Source: Rhodoferax sediminis (GTDB lineage: Bacteria; Pseudomonadota; Gammaproteobacteria; Burkholderiales; Burkholderiaceae_C). Taken from it: a stretch of 64,000 nucleotides of DNA. The notes under the pieces were generated by a model that was not told the DNA's origin, ran no database searches, and saw only the letters and a list, made by a program, of their open reading frames with translations. Positions 44,743 to 54,827 of this stretch are shown here, in pieces (the first letter of the stretch is position 1; each line of letters opens with the position of its first letter). Location: contig NZ_CP035503.1 in NCBI RefSeq assembly GCF_006970865.1, forward strand, positions 1,315,001-1,379,000, in the 5' to 3' direction. Position numbers and translations under genes: made by a program.

Positions 44743-46653
44743 ATGACTTCGCTGCTGGAAACCATCAACGACCCGGCCGACCTGCGCCGGCTGCCGCGCA
44801 CGCAACTGCGGGCACTGGCCGACGAGCTGCGCGCCTATGTGCTCGACAGCGTGTCCAAAACGGGCGGGCACCTCAGCTCCAATCTCGGCACGGTCGAGCT
44901 CACGGTGGCGCTGCATTACGTGTTCAACACGCCCTATGACCGGCTGGTGTGGGACGTGGGCCATCAGACCTATCCGCACAAGATCCTGACCGGGCGGCGC
45001 GAACGCATGGGCTCGCTGCGCCAGCTCGGCGGCCTGTCGGGCTTTCCGCAGCGCGCCGAGAGCGAGTACGACACCTTTGGCACGGCGCATTCGAGCACCT
45101 CGATCTCGGCGGCCCTGGGCATGGCGCTGGCCGCCAAACAAAAGGGCGAGGACCGCCATGCGGTGGCGATCATCGGCGACGGCGCCATGAGCGCCGGTAT
45201 GGCGTTCGAGGCGCTCAACAACGCGGGCGTGGCGGAAGGCAACCTGCTGGTGATCCTGAACGACAACGACATGAGCATCAGCCCGCCGGTCGGCGCGCTG
45301 AACCGCTATCTGGCGCAGCTGATGAGCGGGCACTTCTACGATGCCGCCAAAAACGTGGGCAAGCAGGTGCTGCGCGCCGCGCCGCCGCTGTTCGAGCTGG
45401 CCAAGCGGCTGGAACAGCACGCCAAGGGCATGGTGCTGCCGGCCACGCTGTTCGAGCAGTTCGGCTTCAACTACATCGGCCCGATCGACGGGCACGACCT
45501 CGACGCGCTGATTCCCACGCTGGAAAACATCAAGCACCTGAAGGGGCCGCAGTTCCTGCATGTGGTGACTAAAAAAGGCCAGGGCTACAAGCTGGCCGAA
45601 GCCGACCCGGTGGCCTACCACGGGCCCGGCAAGTTCGACCCGGCGATCGGGCTGCAAAAGCCCAGCACGCCGGCGCGGCAAACCTTCACCCAGGTGTTCG
45701 GCCAGTGGCTGTGCGACATGGCCGAGAAGGACCCACGGCTGGTCGGCATCACGCCCGCCATGCGCGAAGGCTCCGGCCTGGTCGAGTTCGAAAAGCGCTA
45801 TCCCGGCCGCTACTACGACGTGGGCATTGCCGAGCAGCATTCGGTGACGTTCGCCGCTGGCCTCGCCTCCGAGGGCCTCAAGCCCGTGCTGGCGATTTAC
45901 TCGACCTTTTTGCAGCGCGGCTACGACCAGCTGATCCACGACGTGGCGATCCAGAACCTGCCGGTGGTGTTTGCGCTGGACCGCGCCGGCATCGTGGGCG
46001 CCGACGGCGCAACCCACGCGGGCGCCTACGACATCGCTTTCCTGCGCTGCATTCCGAACATGAGTGTGGCCTGCCCGGCCGACGAGAACGAATGCCGCCA
46101 GTTGCTGACCAGCGCGTTCGAGCAGGACCACCCGGTGGCGGTGCGCTATCCGCGCGGTGCCGGCGCCGGCGTCGCGATCGAGGCGGGGCTGCGGGCGCTG
46201 CCGTTCGGCAAAGGTGAAATCCGCCGCGTCGCCACCGGCCATCCGGCGGATGCGTGCAAGGGCATCGCCATCGTGGTCTTCGGCACGCTGCTGTACCCGG
46301 CGCTGCAGGCGGCCGAGAAGCTCAATGCCACGGTGGTCAATATGCGCTGGGCCAAGCCGCTCGACACCAGGTTGCTGCTGCAGGTCGCGGCCGGGCACGA
46401 GGCGCTGGTCACGCTGGAAGACGGCGCCATCATGGGCGGCGCGGGCAGTGCCGTGACCGAGGCCCTGAATGCCGCCGGCGTGACCAAGCCCGTGCTGCAA
46501 CTGGGCCTGCCCGACAAATTCATCGAGCATGGCGACCCGGTCCGCCTCATGGCGCTGCAGGGACTGGACGCTGCCGGTATCGAAAAATCCATAACGAATC
46601 GCTTTTCAGCCCTTGTGATGACTGGGCGACCCGCTCTTAAATCTGTAGCGTGA
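44743..46653 (+). CDS. dxs: 1-deoxy-D-xylulose-5-phosphate synthase
   Basis: 636 aa, full length. It makes DXP from pyruvate and glyceraldehyde 3-phosphate, the first step of the MEP path. The thiamine-diphosphate motif [20 protein letters not shown] lies in the N-terminal domain. [20 protein letters not shown] (about 44-63) and [18 protein letters not shown] are characteristic. It starts 3 bp after ispA. The stop is 3 bp from the convergent livF stop. Confidence 0.96.
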   Translation: MTSLLETINDPADLRRLPRTQLRALADELRAYVLDSVSKTGGHLSSNLGTVELTVALHYVFNTPYDRLVWDVGHQTYPHKILTGRRERMGSLRQLGGLSGFPQRAESEYDTFGTAHSSTSISAALGMALAAKQKGEDRHAVAIIGDGAMSAGMAFEALNNAGVAEGNLLVILNDNDMSISPPVGALNRYLAQLMSGHFYDAAKNVGKQVLRAAPPLFELAKRLEQHAKGMVLPATLFEQFGFNYIGPIDGHDLDALIPTLENIKHLKGPQFLHVVTKKGQGYKLAEADPVAYHGPGKFDPAIGLQKPSTPARQTFTQVFGQWLCDMAEKDPRLVGITPAMREGSGLVEFEKRYPGRYYDVGIAEQHSVTFAAGLASEGLKPVLAIYSTFLQRGYDQLIHDVAIQNLPVVFALDRAGIVGADGATHAGAYDIAFLRCIPNMSVACPADENECRQLLTSAFEQDHPVAVRYPRGAGAGVAIEAGLRALPFGKGEIRRVATGHPADACKGIAIVVFGTLLYPALQAAEKLNATVVNMRWAKPLDTRLLLQVAAGHEALVTLEDGAIMGGAGSAVTEALNAAGVTKPVLQLGLPDKFIEHGDPVRLMALQGLDAAGIEKSITNRFSALVMTGRPALKSVA

Positions 46654-46656
46654 CCG

Positions 46657-47411
<755 letters not shown>

Positions 47412-47415
<4 letters not shown>

Positions 47416-48212
47416 GCGGTTGCTCCCGTGGCGTCCAGGCTGGCTTCGTCCTCTTCGCGGCCCAGGTAGGCCTCGATCACCTGCGGGTCGTTGCGGATCG
47501 CGTCGGGGGTGCCGCGCGCGATGATGCGGCCAAAATTCAGCACGGCGATGTCCTGGCACAGGCCCATCACAAAGCGCATGTCGTGTTCAATCATGAAAAT
47601 TGTGTAGCCGCGCGCGCTGATGTTGCGGATCTCCACCATCAGCTCGACTTTTTCGCTGCTGTTCATGCCGGCCACCGGCTCGTCCAGCAGCAGCAGTTTG
47701 GGATTCGTGGCCAGCGCGCGCGCCAGCTCCAGCTTGCGCTGCTCGCCGTAGGAGAGGTTGTCGGCCTTGTCGCTCGCCTTGTGGTCCAGCTTGACCCACG
47801 ACAGCAGCTCCTGCGCGCGCGCCCGGGCCCGGCGCTCCTCGCTGCGGAATAGCCCGGAGCTGGCCAGCAGGCCGAGCGAGCCGTACTTGAGTTGCGCATG
47901 GAAGCCGACCATCACGTTCTCCAGCAGCGACATGTCCTTGAACAGGCGAATGTTCTGGAAGGTGCGGGCAATGCCCAGGCGCGTGATGTCGTGCGGGGTG
48001 CGCCCCGCCAGATTCTGGCCGTTGAACTCGATGCGCCCGCTGGTGGGTGGTAGCAGGCCGGTGATCAGGTTGAAGACGGTGGTTTTGCCCGCGCCGTTGG
48101 GGCCGATCAGGCCGAAGATGCCGCCCTGCGGGATCTCCAGGTTCACGTCCTGCAGCACCTTGAGGCCACCGAAGTGGCGCGACAGTGTGTCCAGCCTTAG
48201 CAAGGTGCTCAT
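47412..48212 (-). CDS. livG: Branched-chain amino-acid ABC transporter ATPase LivG
   Basis: 266 aa. Walker A GPNGAGKT (about 36-43), ARTFQNIRLF (LivG-type Q-loop), signature LSYGEQRKLE, and LLDEPVAGMNSSEKVEL, in the LivG style. Overlaps livM at 48209-48212 and livF at 47412-47415, so expression of the three is coupled. Confidence 0.94.
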
Positions 48213-49072
48213 ATGCGCCCCCCGCGTTTGCCGAACCACTGGCGGAAGCGCGCCGGGTCCCAGATGCCCTTGGGCAGGAACAGCACGATCAGCACCAGGA
48301 TGAAGCCGTTCACGACGCCCCGGAAGTCCTTGAACGCGCGCAGCAGCTCCGGCAGCAGCGTGAGGATCACGGCGCCGATCACGGGGCCGGTCAGGTTGCT
48401 GATGCCGCCAAGGATGGCCATGGTGAGGATGTCCACCGCGCGGTCGAAGCCGTATTCGCCCGGGCCGATAAAAAAGGTCAGGTGCGCGTTGAGCGCGCCG
48501 GCCAGGCCCGCAATGGCTGCGCCCAATACGAACGCCAGCATCTTGTAGGCGCCCACGTCGATGCCCATCAGCCCCGCCGCGGTTTCGTCTTCCTTGATCG
48601 ACTCGAAGGCGCGCCCCACGCGCGAGCGGCGCAGCCGCCAGAGCAGGGCCAGCGTGAGCACCAGGGCCAGCGCCACGTGCCACCACTGGGTCAGTTGCGG
48701 GATGCCGTTGAGTCCGAGCGCGCCGCCCGTAATGGATTCTGCGTTGAGCAGCGCGATGCGCACCACCTCGCCAAAGGCCAAGGTCGCCATGGCCAGGTAC
48801 ACGCCCGACAGCCGCAGCGTGGGTTTGCCAATGATGAAGGCCATCAGCGCGGGCGCTGCCATGCCGGCGGCCAGCACGGCCGGGAACGGCGCGCCGTAGT
48901 TCATCGTCAGCAGCGCCGAGGTATAGGCCCCGATGCCCATGAAGGCCGCATTGGCGATGGACAGCATGCCGCAGGCGAGCGTCAGGTAGATGGACAGGGC
49001 CAGCAGCGCATTCGTGCCCAGCGAGAGCACCAGGTTGCTGTAGATCGACCAGAAGTTGTTGAACCAGTCCAT
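48209..49072 (-). CDS. livM: Branched-chain amino-acid ABC permease LivM
   Basis: 287 aa, eight or so membrane helices. LTLACGMLSIANAAFMGIGAYTSALL and LKSxAFESIKEDETAAGLMG-like RRSRVGRAFESIKEDETAAG mark the LivM family's coupling loop. It forms the inner-membrane channel with LivH. It is separated from livH by 83 bp carrying a GC-rich repeat. Confidence 0.92.
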   Translation of the reverse strand: MDWFNNFWSIYSNLVLSLGTNALLALSIYLTLACGMLSIANAAFMGIGAYTSALLTMNYGAPFPAVLAAGMAAPALMAFIIGKPTLRLSGVYLAMATLAFGEVVRIALLNAESITGGALGLNGIPQLTQWWHVALALVLTLALLWRLRRSRVGRAFESIKEDETAAGLMGIDVGAYKMLAFVLGAAIAGLAGALNAHLTFFIGPGEYGFDRAVDILTMAILGGISNLTGPVIGAVILTLLPELLRAFKDFRGVVNGFILVLIVLFLPKGIWDPARFRQWFGKRGGRI

Positions 49073-49078
49073 TTCAAT

Positions 49079-49150
49079 GCCCGCCCGGCCGCCCGAAGGG
49101 CATTGAGCGCCCCCTCAGGGGGCAGCGAAAGAAGAGAGCGTGGGGGAGCT
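49079..49150. repeat. GC-rich intergenic repeat, copy 2
   Basis: CCCGCCCGGCCGCCCGAAGG, then CCCCCTCAGGGGGCAGCGAA and AGAGCGTGGGG. The same blocks appear at 54617-54690, and the second half at 26801-26880 (reverse strand). The inner CGCCCCCTCAGGGGGCAG can form a short hairpin. It sits between livH and livM. Confidence 0.7.
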
Positions 49151-49155
49151 TCATA

Positions 49156-50037
49156 CTAGACTTTGCGCTCGAGCAGGGTGCCGAACAGCCCCTTGGGCCG
49201 CACCAGCAAAATCAGGAAGAGCAGGCCGAAGGCCACGGCGTCACGCATGCTCGAGCCGATATAGGCTACCGACAGCACCTCGGCAAAGCCCAGGAACAGG
49301 CCGCCGATCAGCGCGCCGCGGATGTCGCCCATGCCGCCCAGGATGATCACGGCGATGCCTTTTTCCAGCATGGACTTGCCCATCAGCGGGTACAGGGCAT
49401 TGGAAGACAGGCCGATCAACACGCCCGCTACGCCGCCCAGCCCGGCCGCGACAAAGGAGGTGAGGTAAAACAAGCCCTCGACGTTGATGCCCAGCAGGTA
49501 GGCCGCCTTGGGCGATTCGGCAATGGCACGCAGTGCGCGCCCGAGCTGGGTCTTCTTGAGGGCCAGCAGCAGCAGGGCCATCAGCACGAAGGACAGCAGG
49601 ATGATGCCGAGCTCGAGCGCCGTCAGGCTCAAGCCGCCCAGGCTCAAGGTGGTGTCCGGCACCAGGCCCAGCGGGAAACGCAGGTTCTCTGCGCCAAAAA
49701 TGCCCTGGATGCCGTTGGTCAGGATGATGCCCACGCCAATGGTGGCAATCATCGGAATCAGGTGCGGTGCATTGCGTGCGCGCAGCGGGCGCAGCACCAG
49801 GACGTCGATGAGCAGGCCCATAAAGCCACTGAATCCGAAGGCGAACAGCAGCGCCCCCCACAGCGGCAAGGCGAGGTGCGCCACGGCCTGTTCAGCCGCA
49901 TACGCGCCGACCATATAGACCGCACCATGCGACAGGTTGATGACGCCCAGCACGCCGAAGATGAGCGTGAAGCCCAGCGCAAACAGGGCGTAAACGCTCC
50001 CGAGTGACAAGGCATTGACAAGTTGCTGTTCCAGCAC
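49156..50037 (-). CDS. livH: Branched-chain amino-acid ABC permease LivH
   Basis: 293 aa, polytopic. QQLVNALSLGSVYALFALGFTLIFGVLGVIN and LSHGAVYMVGAY are the LivH N-terminal signatures, and RALRAIAESPKAAYLLGINVE is the coupling helix. It forms the translocation pore with LivM. It lies downstream of livK's terminator, so its expression should be lower than that of the binding protein. Confidence 0.93.
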   Translation of the reverse strand: MLEQQLVNALSLGSVYALFALGFTLIFGVLGVINLSHGAVYMVGAYAAEQAVAHLALPLWGALLFAFGFSGFMGLLIDVLVLRPLRARNAPHLIPMIATIGVGIILTNGIQGIFGAENLRFPLGLVPDTTLSLGGLSLTALELGIILLSFVLMALLLLALKKTQLGRALRAIAESPKAAYLLGINVEGLFYLTSFVAAGLGGVAGVLIGLSSNALYPLMGKSMLEKGIAVIILGGMGDIRGALIGGLFLGFAEVLSVAYIGSSMRDAVAFGLLFLILLVRPKGLFGTLLERKV

Positions 50038-50078
50038 GATGGGGTGCCCCGGACAAGGCGCACTGGTGCGCCGGCAAG

Positions 50079-50109
50079 AAAAAAGACGGCGCGAAGGGTC
50101 GCGCCGTCT
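50079..50109 (-). terminator. Terminator between livK and livH
   Basis: On the minus strand, AGACGGCGCGA / TCGCGCCGTCT form a perfect 11-bp stem with a 4-nt loop, followed by a T run of five. It lies 15 bp after the livK stop and before livH. Such partial terminators let the binding protein be made in excess over the permeases. Confidence 0.88.
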
Positions 50110-50124
50110 GACGGATCATCGCAA

Positions 50125-51282
50125 TTATTTCTCGATCACAAACTTGTCGCCCTTCGTCACGCTGACGATCGCCTTTTGTTGCGCGTCATAACCGGCGGGC
50201 TTTCCAGCCTTGTCAACAGCACGGTGGAACTGGAAGGCGCCGGTGGCACCGGTCCACTTGACGTTGGGCAGCGCATTGCGCAGCGCGCTGCGGTCGGCGG
50301 CCAGGTCGCCGCTGAGCTTGACCTGCTTGAGCGCCTGCACCAGGATGTGCATGGCGTCGTAGGACTGGGCCGCAAACTGATCGGGCGCTGCCTTGAACTT
50401 GTCCTGGAAGGCCTTGATGAAGCTGGTGTTTTCCGCACTGTCGTTGCTGGCCGACCAGGGGCTGCCCACGTACAGGCCGTCCGAGCTGCCCTTGGCCAGA
50501 GTGAACACCTTGACCGAGTTCATGCCGTTGCCACCGATGAACGGCACATTCAGGCCGATCTGACGCGCCTGCACCATGATGGGCGCGCCTTCGGCCAGGA
50601 GTGCCGACAGCACGATGGCGTCCGGGTTACCGGCCTTGATCTTGGTCAACTGGGCCTTGAAATCGACGTCGCCCTTGGCGAAGGTCTCGGTCGTGGTGAC
50701 CGGAATCTTCAGGTCTTCGAGCGCCTTCTTGAAGTTGTCGTAGCCGCTCTTGGTGAACACGTCATCGTTGCCGTACATCACCGCCACCTTCTTGATGTTG
50801 GCGTGCTTGATGGCTACCCGCAGGGTCTCGGGCAGCACGTCGGCTTCGGTCACCGAATTGCGAAAGATGTAGTCACCAATCGAGGTGATGCCGTCGGCCG
50901 TGTTCGAGGTGCCAAAGGCCACGGTCTTGGCGGCCTGGGCGATCGGGTCGGCCGCCTGGGCCGAGTTCGACAGCGTGGGGCCGAACACCATCAGGACCTT
51001 GTCCTGGAAAATCAGTTTCTTGAAGACGTTGATGGCTTCTTCTTTCTTGCCCTGTTCGTCTTCGATCACCAATTGCAGCTTGTCGCCATTCACGCCACCC
51101 GCGGCATTGATCTCATCGGCAGCGAGCTGGAAGCCGTTGCGGATGGAAATGCCGTATTGCGCGGCGCCGCCCGACAGGGCCTCGGCCATACCGATTTTGA
51201 TGTCGGCCGCGTAGGCGCTGGCGCCAAAGCCGGCGGCGAGCGCCAGCGCGAGGAGCGAATTTGCGAAAGCTTTTTGTCTCAT
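50125..51282 (-). CDS. livK: Branched-chain amino-acid ABC substrate-binding protein
   Basis: 385 aa with a signal peptide (MRQKAFANSLLALALAAGFGASAYA). The mature protein starts DIKIGMAEALSGGAAQYGIS, then GFQLAADEINAAGGVNG, the Leu/Ile/Val-binding fold. The binding specificity is not proven and could be another amino acid or aromatic compound. First gene of the minus-strand liv operon, followed by a terminator. Confidence 0.92.
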   Translation of the reverse strand: MRQKAFANSLLALALAAGFGASAYAADIKIGMAEALSGGAAQYGISIRNGFQLAADEINAAGGVNGDKLQLVIEDEQGKKEEAINVFKKLIFQDKVLMVFGPTLSNSAQAADPIAQAAKTVAFGTSNTADGITSIGDYIFRNSVTEADVLPETLRVAIKHANIKKVAVMYGNDDVFTKSGYDNFKKALEDLKIPVTTTETFAKGDVDFKAQLTKIKAGNPDAIVLSALLAEGAPIMVQARQIGLNVPFIGGNGMNSVKVFTLAKGSSDGLYVGSPWSASNDSAENTSFIKAFQDKFKAAPDQFAAQSYDAMHILVQALKQVKLSGDLAADRSALRNALPNVKWTGATGAFQFHRAVDKAGKPAGYDAQQKAIVSVTKGDKFVIEK

Positions 51283-51404
51283 TTCAAAATCCTTTATGAA
51301 TACAGGTTGAAAGGTTAGCCGGCGATTTTACATCTCGCAACACCGCCTGCCTTGGCAGGGGGCGAGGGACTTGGGTGGGTTCACACATGGGTCAATAATG
51401 AGCG

Positions 51405-52658
51405 ATGCCGTTTGCCTATCCTCGGGCCAGCCCCGCCTCGATCGACTCACCCGACATGCGCCGGGCCGGGCGCGACCTGCTGTCGCTTGCGCTGATGGAT
51501 GCGCGCAATCACACTTTATACCTGCTCGCCCTTTATGAGAAGGCACTGGGTGCTACGAAAATTGTAGTGACCCAGTCTGCGGAGGTCGAACCTTTGGCGT
51601 GGCTGGCGGGCCATATCGGCTGGTTTGCCGAGTTCTGGATCGGGCGCAATACCCAGCGCGCACTGGGCAGTAACTGCCCGCACGAGCCCACGCACCTGGC
51701 CTCGATCGAGCCGCAGGCCGACCGCTGGTGGAACCCGCAGCAGGCGGTGCCTGCGGAGCGCTGGACACTGGACCTGCCCGACCTGGCCGCTACCCGGGCC
51801 TACCTGCTCGACACGCTGGAGGGTACGCTGGAGTTGCTGGAGAAGGCGCCGGATGAAGACCGGGCGCTGTACTTCTATCGCCTGGCGCTGTTTCATGAAG
51901 ACCTGCGCGGTGAGCAACTGATCACGATGGCGCAGACGCTGGGCATCGCCCTGCCGATCGACGCACTGGGCGGGCTGCCCGTGCGCGAACCGCTGCTGGT
52001 TCCCGCCACCCGCTGGATGCTGGGCTCGGCGCCCGGCGGGTTTGCCTTCGACAACGAAAAGCCGGCCCATGAAGTGCCCGTGCCCGAGTTCGAAATCGAT
52101 GCACAGCCCGTGACCTGGGCGCAACTTGTGGAGTTTGTCGATGACGGCGGCTATGACCGGCCCGAGCTGTGGCAGCCGCAGGGCTGGGACTGGCTGCAGG
52201 CGCTGGCGCAAGCGGAGGGCCGGCGCGGCCCGCGTTATGTTGACCAGATCGGCGTGGCCAGCGGGGCCGTCATGCAAACCCGCTTTGGCAAACCGGCACG
52301 CATGGCCGGCAACCAGCTGGCCATGCACATGAGCTGGTGGGAAGCCGATGCCTGGTGCCGCTGGGCCGGGCGCCGGCTGCCAACCGAGGTGGAATGGGAG
52401 ATTGCCGCCCACACGGCGGTGGGGCGCGGCTTTCGCTGGGGCGACGTGCATGAGTGGACGGCCGGCACGTTCAAACCCTGGCCCGGCTTCAGCGCCGATC
52501 CCTGGGAACAGTACTCGTTGCCGTGGTTCGGGCTGGCCCGGGTGCTGCGCGGTGCCTCGTTTGCCACCCGCGCGCGCATGAAGCATCCCAAGTTCCGTGG
52601 CTTTGCGCCGCCCGCGCGCGACGATCTTTTTGTCGGGTTTCGATCCTGCGCCGCTTGA
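51405..52658 (+). CDS. EgtB/SenA-like sulfoxide-synthase-family protein
   Basis: 417 aa. There is an N-terminal DinB-like helical domain (about 22-175) with WLAGHIGWFAEFW (H70) and YRLALFHEDLRGEQL, then a SUMF1/FGE-like C-terminal domain (MLGSAPGGFAFDNEKPAHEV, WCRWAGRRLPTEVEWE, VLRGASFATRARM, FRSCAA). EgtB-family enzymes bind iron with three His, including HxxxHxE. Here the second His is Arg168 (HEDLRGE). Without egtD or senB nearby, ergothioneine/selenoneine chemistry is only a family inference. Divergent from livK. Confidence 0.72.
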   Translation: MPFAYPRASPASIDSPDMRRAGRDLLSLALMDARNHTLYLLALYEKALGATKIVVTQSAEVEPLAWLAGHIGWFAEFWIGRNTQRALGSNCPHEPTHLASIEPQADRWWNPQQAVPAERWTLDLPDLAATRAYLLDTLEGTLELLEKAPDEDRALYFYRLALFHEDLRGEQLITMAQTLGIALPIDALGGLPVREPLLVPATRWMLGSAPGGFAFDNEKPAHEVPVPEFEIDAQPVTWAQLVEFVDDGGYDRPELWQPQGWDWLQALAQAEGRRGPRYVDQIGVASGAVMQTRFGKPARMAGNQLAMHMSWWEADAWCRWAGRRLPTEVEWEIAAHTAVGRGFRWGDVHEWTAGTFKPWPGFSADPWEQYSLPWFGLARVLRGASFATRARMKHPKFRGFAPPARDDLFVGFRSCAA

Positions 52659-52677
52659 GCGTGGCGCGGCCCGGGCG

Positions 52678-53826
52678 TCAGCCGCCGGCGCGTGGCCGGG
52701 CTTTGGGCCTGCGGTAGTCCCACCACGGCAGCACTTCGCGCATGGACAGCACCTCGCCGCTCTGCGCGGCGCGGTACCCCGCAATGGCATTGAGTTGCGT
52801 TTGCCACGATGCGCTGCGCAGCAGCTGCAGCAACGCTTGCGGCCCGGGCTGCGCCAGGGCGGACTTGAGGCACACCAGGTGGTAACGCTCCTGCACCAGG
52901 GGCACGAAGCCCAGACCGCGCGCGCGCGCGGCCACTTCGATGCCCAAGCCGGCATCGGCCTGGCCGGCCGCCACGGCATGGGCCACCGCCGCATGCGAAG
53001 GTTCGGTGTGCTCGTAGCCCGCGATGTCGGCCGGCGTGAGCCGGGCCTGTGCCAGCAGTTCGTCGAGGACCACGCGGGTGCCCGTCCCCAGGGCGCGATT
53101 TACGAAGCGCGCGCCGGTGCGTTGCAAATCCTGCAGTGAAGTCAGTCCTTGCGGGTTGCCCGGGGCCACCATCAAGCCCTGGGTGCGCTGCGCAAAGCCG
53201 ATGATCTTGTGCAGGCCCGGTTGCAGCAGCGGCTTGTAGGTGCGCTCGGCCAGCGAGTGCGCACCGGGCTGCAGCTGCGTGTGAAAACCGGCCATCATGC
53301 AGCGGCCCTCGTTGAGCGCGCGGATCGCATCCACGCTGCCGGTGAAGCGCATGTCCAGGTGCAGCGGGCCGCGCGCCGCCTCCTGCGAGCGCGCATAGTC
53401 GCGCAGGGTGGCCAGGGCGGTGTCGTGGCTGGCGTAAAACGTCAGCACGTGGGCGCTGTCGTCGAACGCCACCGCGAAGGCGCGCTCCAGATCGCTGCGC
53501 AGCGCCTCGATCTGCGGCGCCAGGCGCGCCTGCGCCTGGCGCTCGGACCACATCAGCTTGGTCCCGAATTCGCTCAGTTGTGCCGGCTGGCCTTTTTCCC
53601 AGATGATGAGCTCGTTGCCGAGCTCGCTTTCCCAGCGCTTGAGTTCACCCCAGACGTGCCGGTAGGACAGGCCCAGCCCACGCGCCGCGGCGGAGATGGA
53701 ACCGTGCGCCGCCACGGCCTGCAGCAAATCGATCAAGGGGTTACGGATCAGGGCGGGGCCGCTGATGGCGTCGCGGCCGGCTCCATGCTCGCGGCCAAGG
53801 GTGTAGTGGAACTGGAGCCTATGCAC
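52678..53826 (-). CDS. ModE-like regulator with periplasmic-binding-protein-type sensor
   Basis: 382 aa. The winged HTH of the ModE/LysR type is at about 28-95 (LLQAVAAHGSISAAARGLGL, SYRHVWGELKRWE). The C-terminal PBP-like domain (about 125-370; TFYASHDTALATLRDYA, GTRVVLDELLAQA, GLGIEVAARARGLGFVPL) resembles the substrate-binding sensor domains (PBP_like) found beside molybdate/tungstate genes. It diverges from tupB with 50 bp between starts, so it probably senses oxyanion and controls the tup operon. Confidence 0.85.
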   Translation of the reverse strand: MHRLQFHYTLGREHGAGRDAISGPALIRNPLIDLLQAVAAHGSISAAARGLGLSYRHVWGELKRWESELGNELIIWEKGQPAQLSEFGTKLMWSERQAQARLAPQIEALRSDLERAFAVAFDDSAHVLTFYASHDTALATLRDYARSQEAARGPLHLDMRFTGSVDAIRALNEGRCMMAGFHTQLQPGAHSLAERTYKPLLQPGLHKIIGFAQRTQGLMVAPGNPQGLTSLQDLQRTGARFVNRALGTGTRVVLDELLAQARLTPADIAGYEHTEPSHAAVAHAVAAGQADAGLGIEVAARARGLGFVPLVQERYHLVCLKSALAQPGPQALLQLLRSASWQTQLNAIAGYRAAQSGEVLSMREVLPWWDYRRPKARPRAGG

Positions 53827-53876
53827 GGAACTTCATATGGTCGGAGAGGGTGGGGACGCTTACGATACCGCAAGTT
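53827..53876. promoter_or_regulatory. Divergent control region between ModE-like gene and tup operon
   Basis: The short gap must hold promoters or operators for both sides. It contains an AT-rich CTTCATATGG and the partly symmetrical CTTACGATACCGCAAG. No clear ModE box was found. The assignment rests on position. Confidence 0.35.
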
Positions 53877-54611
53877 ATGCCATCGTTTACCGACAGCGTG
53901 GTCACTGCGCTGCTACTTATCTCCAACTTCGACCACGGTCTGTTGACCATTGTGAGCCGCTCGCTGGCCGTGAGCGGCAGTGCCTGCGTGCTGGCCAGCG
54001 GCCTGGGTCTGCTGCTGGGGGCCTGGCTCGGGGTCGCGCGCTTCGCGGGCCGCGGCGCCATCCTGACCGTGCTCAACACCCTGCTCGCGCTGCCCTCCGT
54101 CGTGGTCGGGCTGGCGGTTTATTTGCTGCTGTCGCGCAGCGGCCCGCTGGGTTTTCTCGGCTGGCTGTTTTCCTTCAAGGCCATGGTGCTGGCGCAGTCG
54201 GTGCTGGTGCTGCCGGTGGTCGCCGCGCTGACGCGCCAGACCGTGGAGGATGCGGAGCGGGCGCACGGCGAGCAACTGCGCTCCATGGGCGCCGGGCCGC
54301 TCATGCGCAGCCTGTTGCTGGCATGGGACGAACGCTATGCGCTGCTTACCGTGCTGATTGCCTCCTTTGGCCGCGCCGTCTCGGAAGTCGGTGCGGTGAT
54401 GATTGTCGGCGGCAACATCGATGGCTACACCCGCGTCATGACCACCGCCATTGCACTGGAAACCAGCAAGGGCGATTTGCCGCTGGCGCTCGGCCTGGGC
54501 CTGGTGCTGCTGGGCGTGGTGCTGGGCCTGAACGTCGTGATTGCGCTGCTGCTGCGCTGGCGCGAGCGCCTCGACGGCGGCTACGACGTGGCGCGGGTGC
54601 TGCCGGCATGA
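53877..54611 (+). CDS. tupB: Tungstate ABC transporter permease
   Basis: 244 aa from the ATG at 53877; a GTG start at 53850 would add 9 residues. Five or six helices. LLISNFDHGLLTIVSRSLAV, TLLALPSVVVGLAVYLLLS, and the coupling loop EQLRSMGAGPLMRSLLLAW followed by FGRAVSEVGAVMIVGGNI are typical of TupB/WtpB permeases. It imports tungstate, possibly molybdate, with TupC and TupA. Confidence 0.9.
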   Translation: MPSFTDSVVTALLLISNFDHGLLTIVSRSLAVSGSACVLASGLGLLLGAWLGVARFAGRGAILTVLNTLLALPSVVVGLAVYLLLSRSGPLGFLGWLFSFKAMVLAQSVLVLPVVAALTRQTVEDAERAHGEQLRSMGAGPLMRSLLLAWDERYALLTVLIASFGRAVSEVGAVMIVGGNIDGYTRVMTTAIALETSKGDLPLALGLGLVLLGVVLGLNVVIALLLRWRERLDGGYDVARVLPA

Positions 54612-54616
54612 GCGCC

Positions 54617-54690
54617 GCCCGGCCGCCCGAAGGCGTGAAGGCCCCCTTGGGGGGCAGCGAGCCACGCGCAGTGGGCGAGCGTGGGGGCGG
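54617..54690. repeat. GC-rich intergenic repeat, copy 3
   Basis: CGGCCGCCCGAAGGCGTGAA, then CCCCCTTGGGGGGCAGCGAG and CGCGCAGTGGGCGAGCGTGG. It shares blocks with the copies at 26801 and 49079. The inner CCCCCTTGGGGGG is an inverted repeat. It separates tupB from tupC. Confidence 0.7.
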
Positions 54691-54710
54691 CATGAGCCGC
54701 CGGGCCGCTC

Positions 54711-54827
54711 CCAAGGCGAATACCGCAGCGCGTCGTGCGCAGGTTATCCAATGAGCGCTGCGTGGCCGTCCGAAGGCGCGAGCCAAGTCGAATACCGCAA
54801 CGCGTTGCGCGCAGGGGACCCGATGAG
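54711..54827. repeat. Tandem repeat of 45 bp at 72-bp spacing before tupC
   Basis: 54711-54755 (CCAAGGCGAATACCGC...ATGAG) and 54783-54827 (CCAAGTCGAATACCGC...ATGAG) are near copies. Each ends in an ATGAGC. The second ATG is the probable tupC start, and the first would give a short out-of-frame or alternative product. Confidence 0.7.

Noticed and set aside
43699..46530. 943-codon open frame antisense to ispA and dxs
   Set aside because: The plus strand carries intact xseB, ispA and dxs; the antisense frame is repetitive in composition and has no domain.
54541..54822. Upstream extension of tupC through the tupB end and repeats
   Set aside because: The added residues come from intergenic repeats; the ABC domain starts right after the ATG at 54823.
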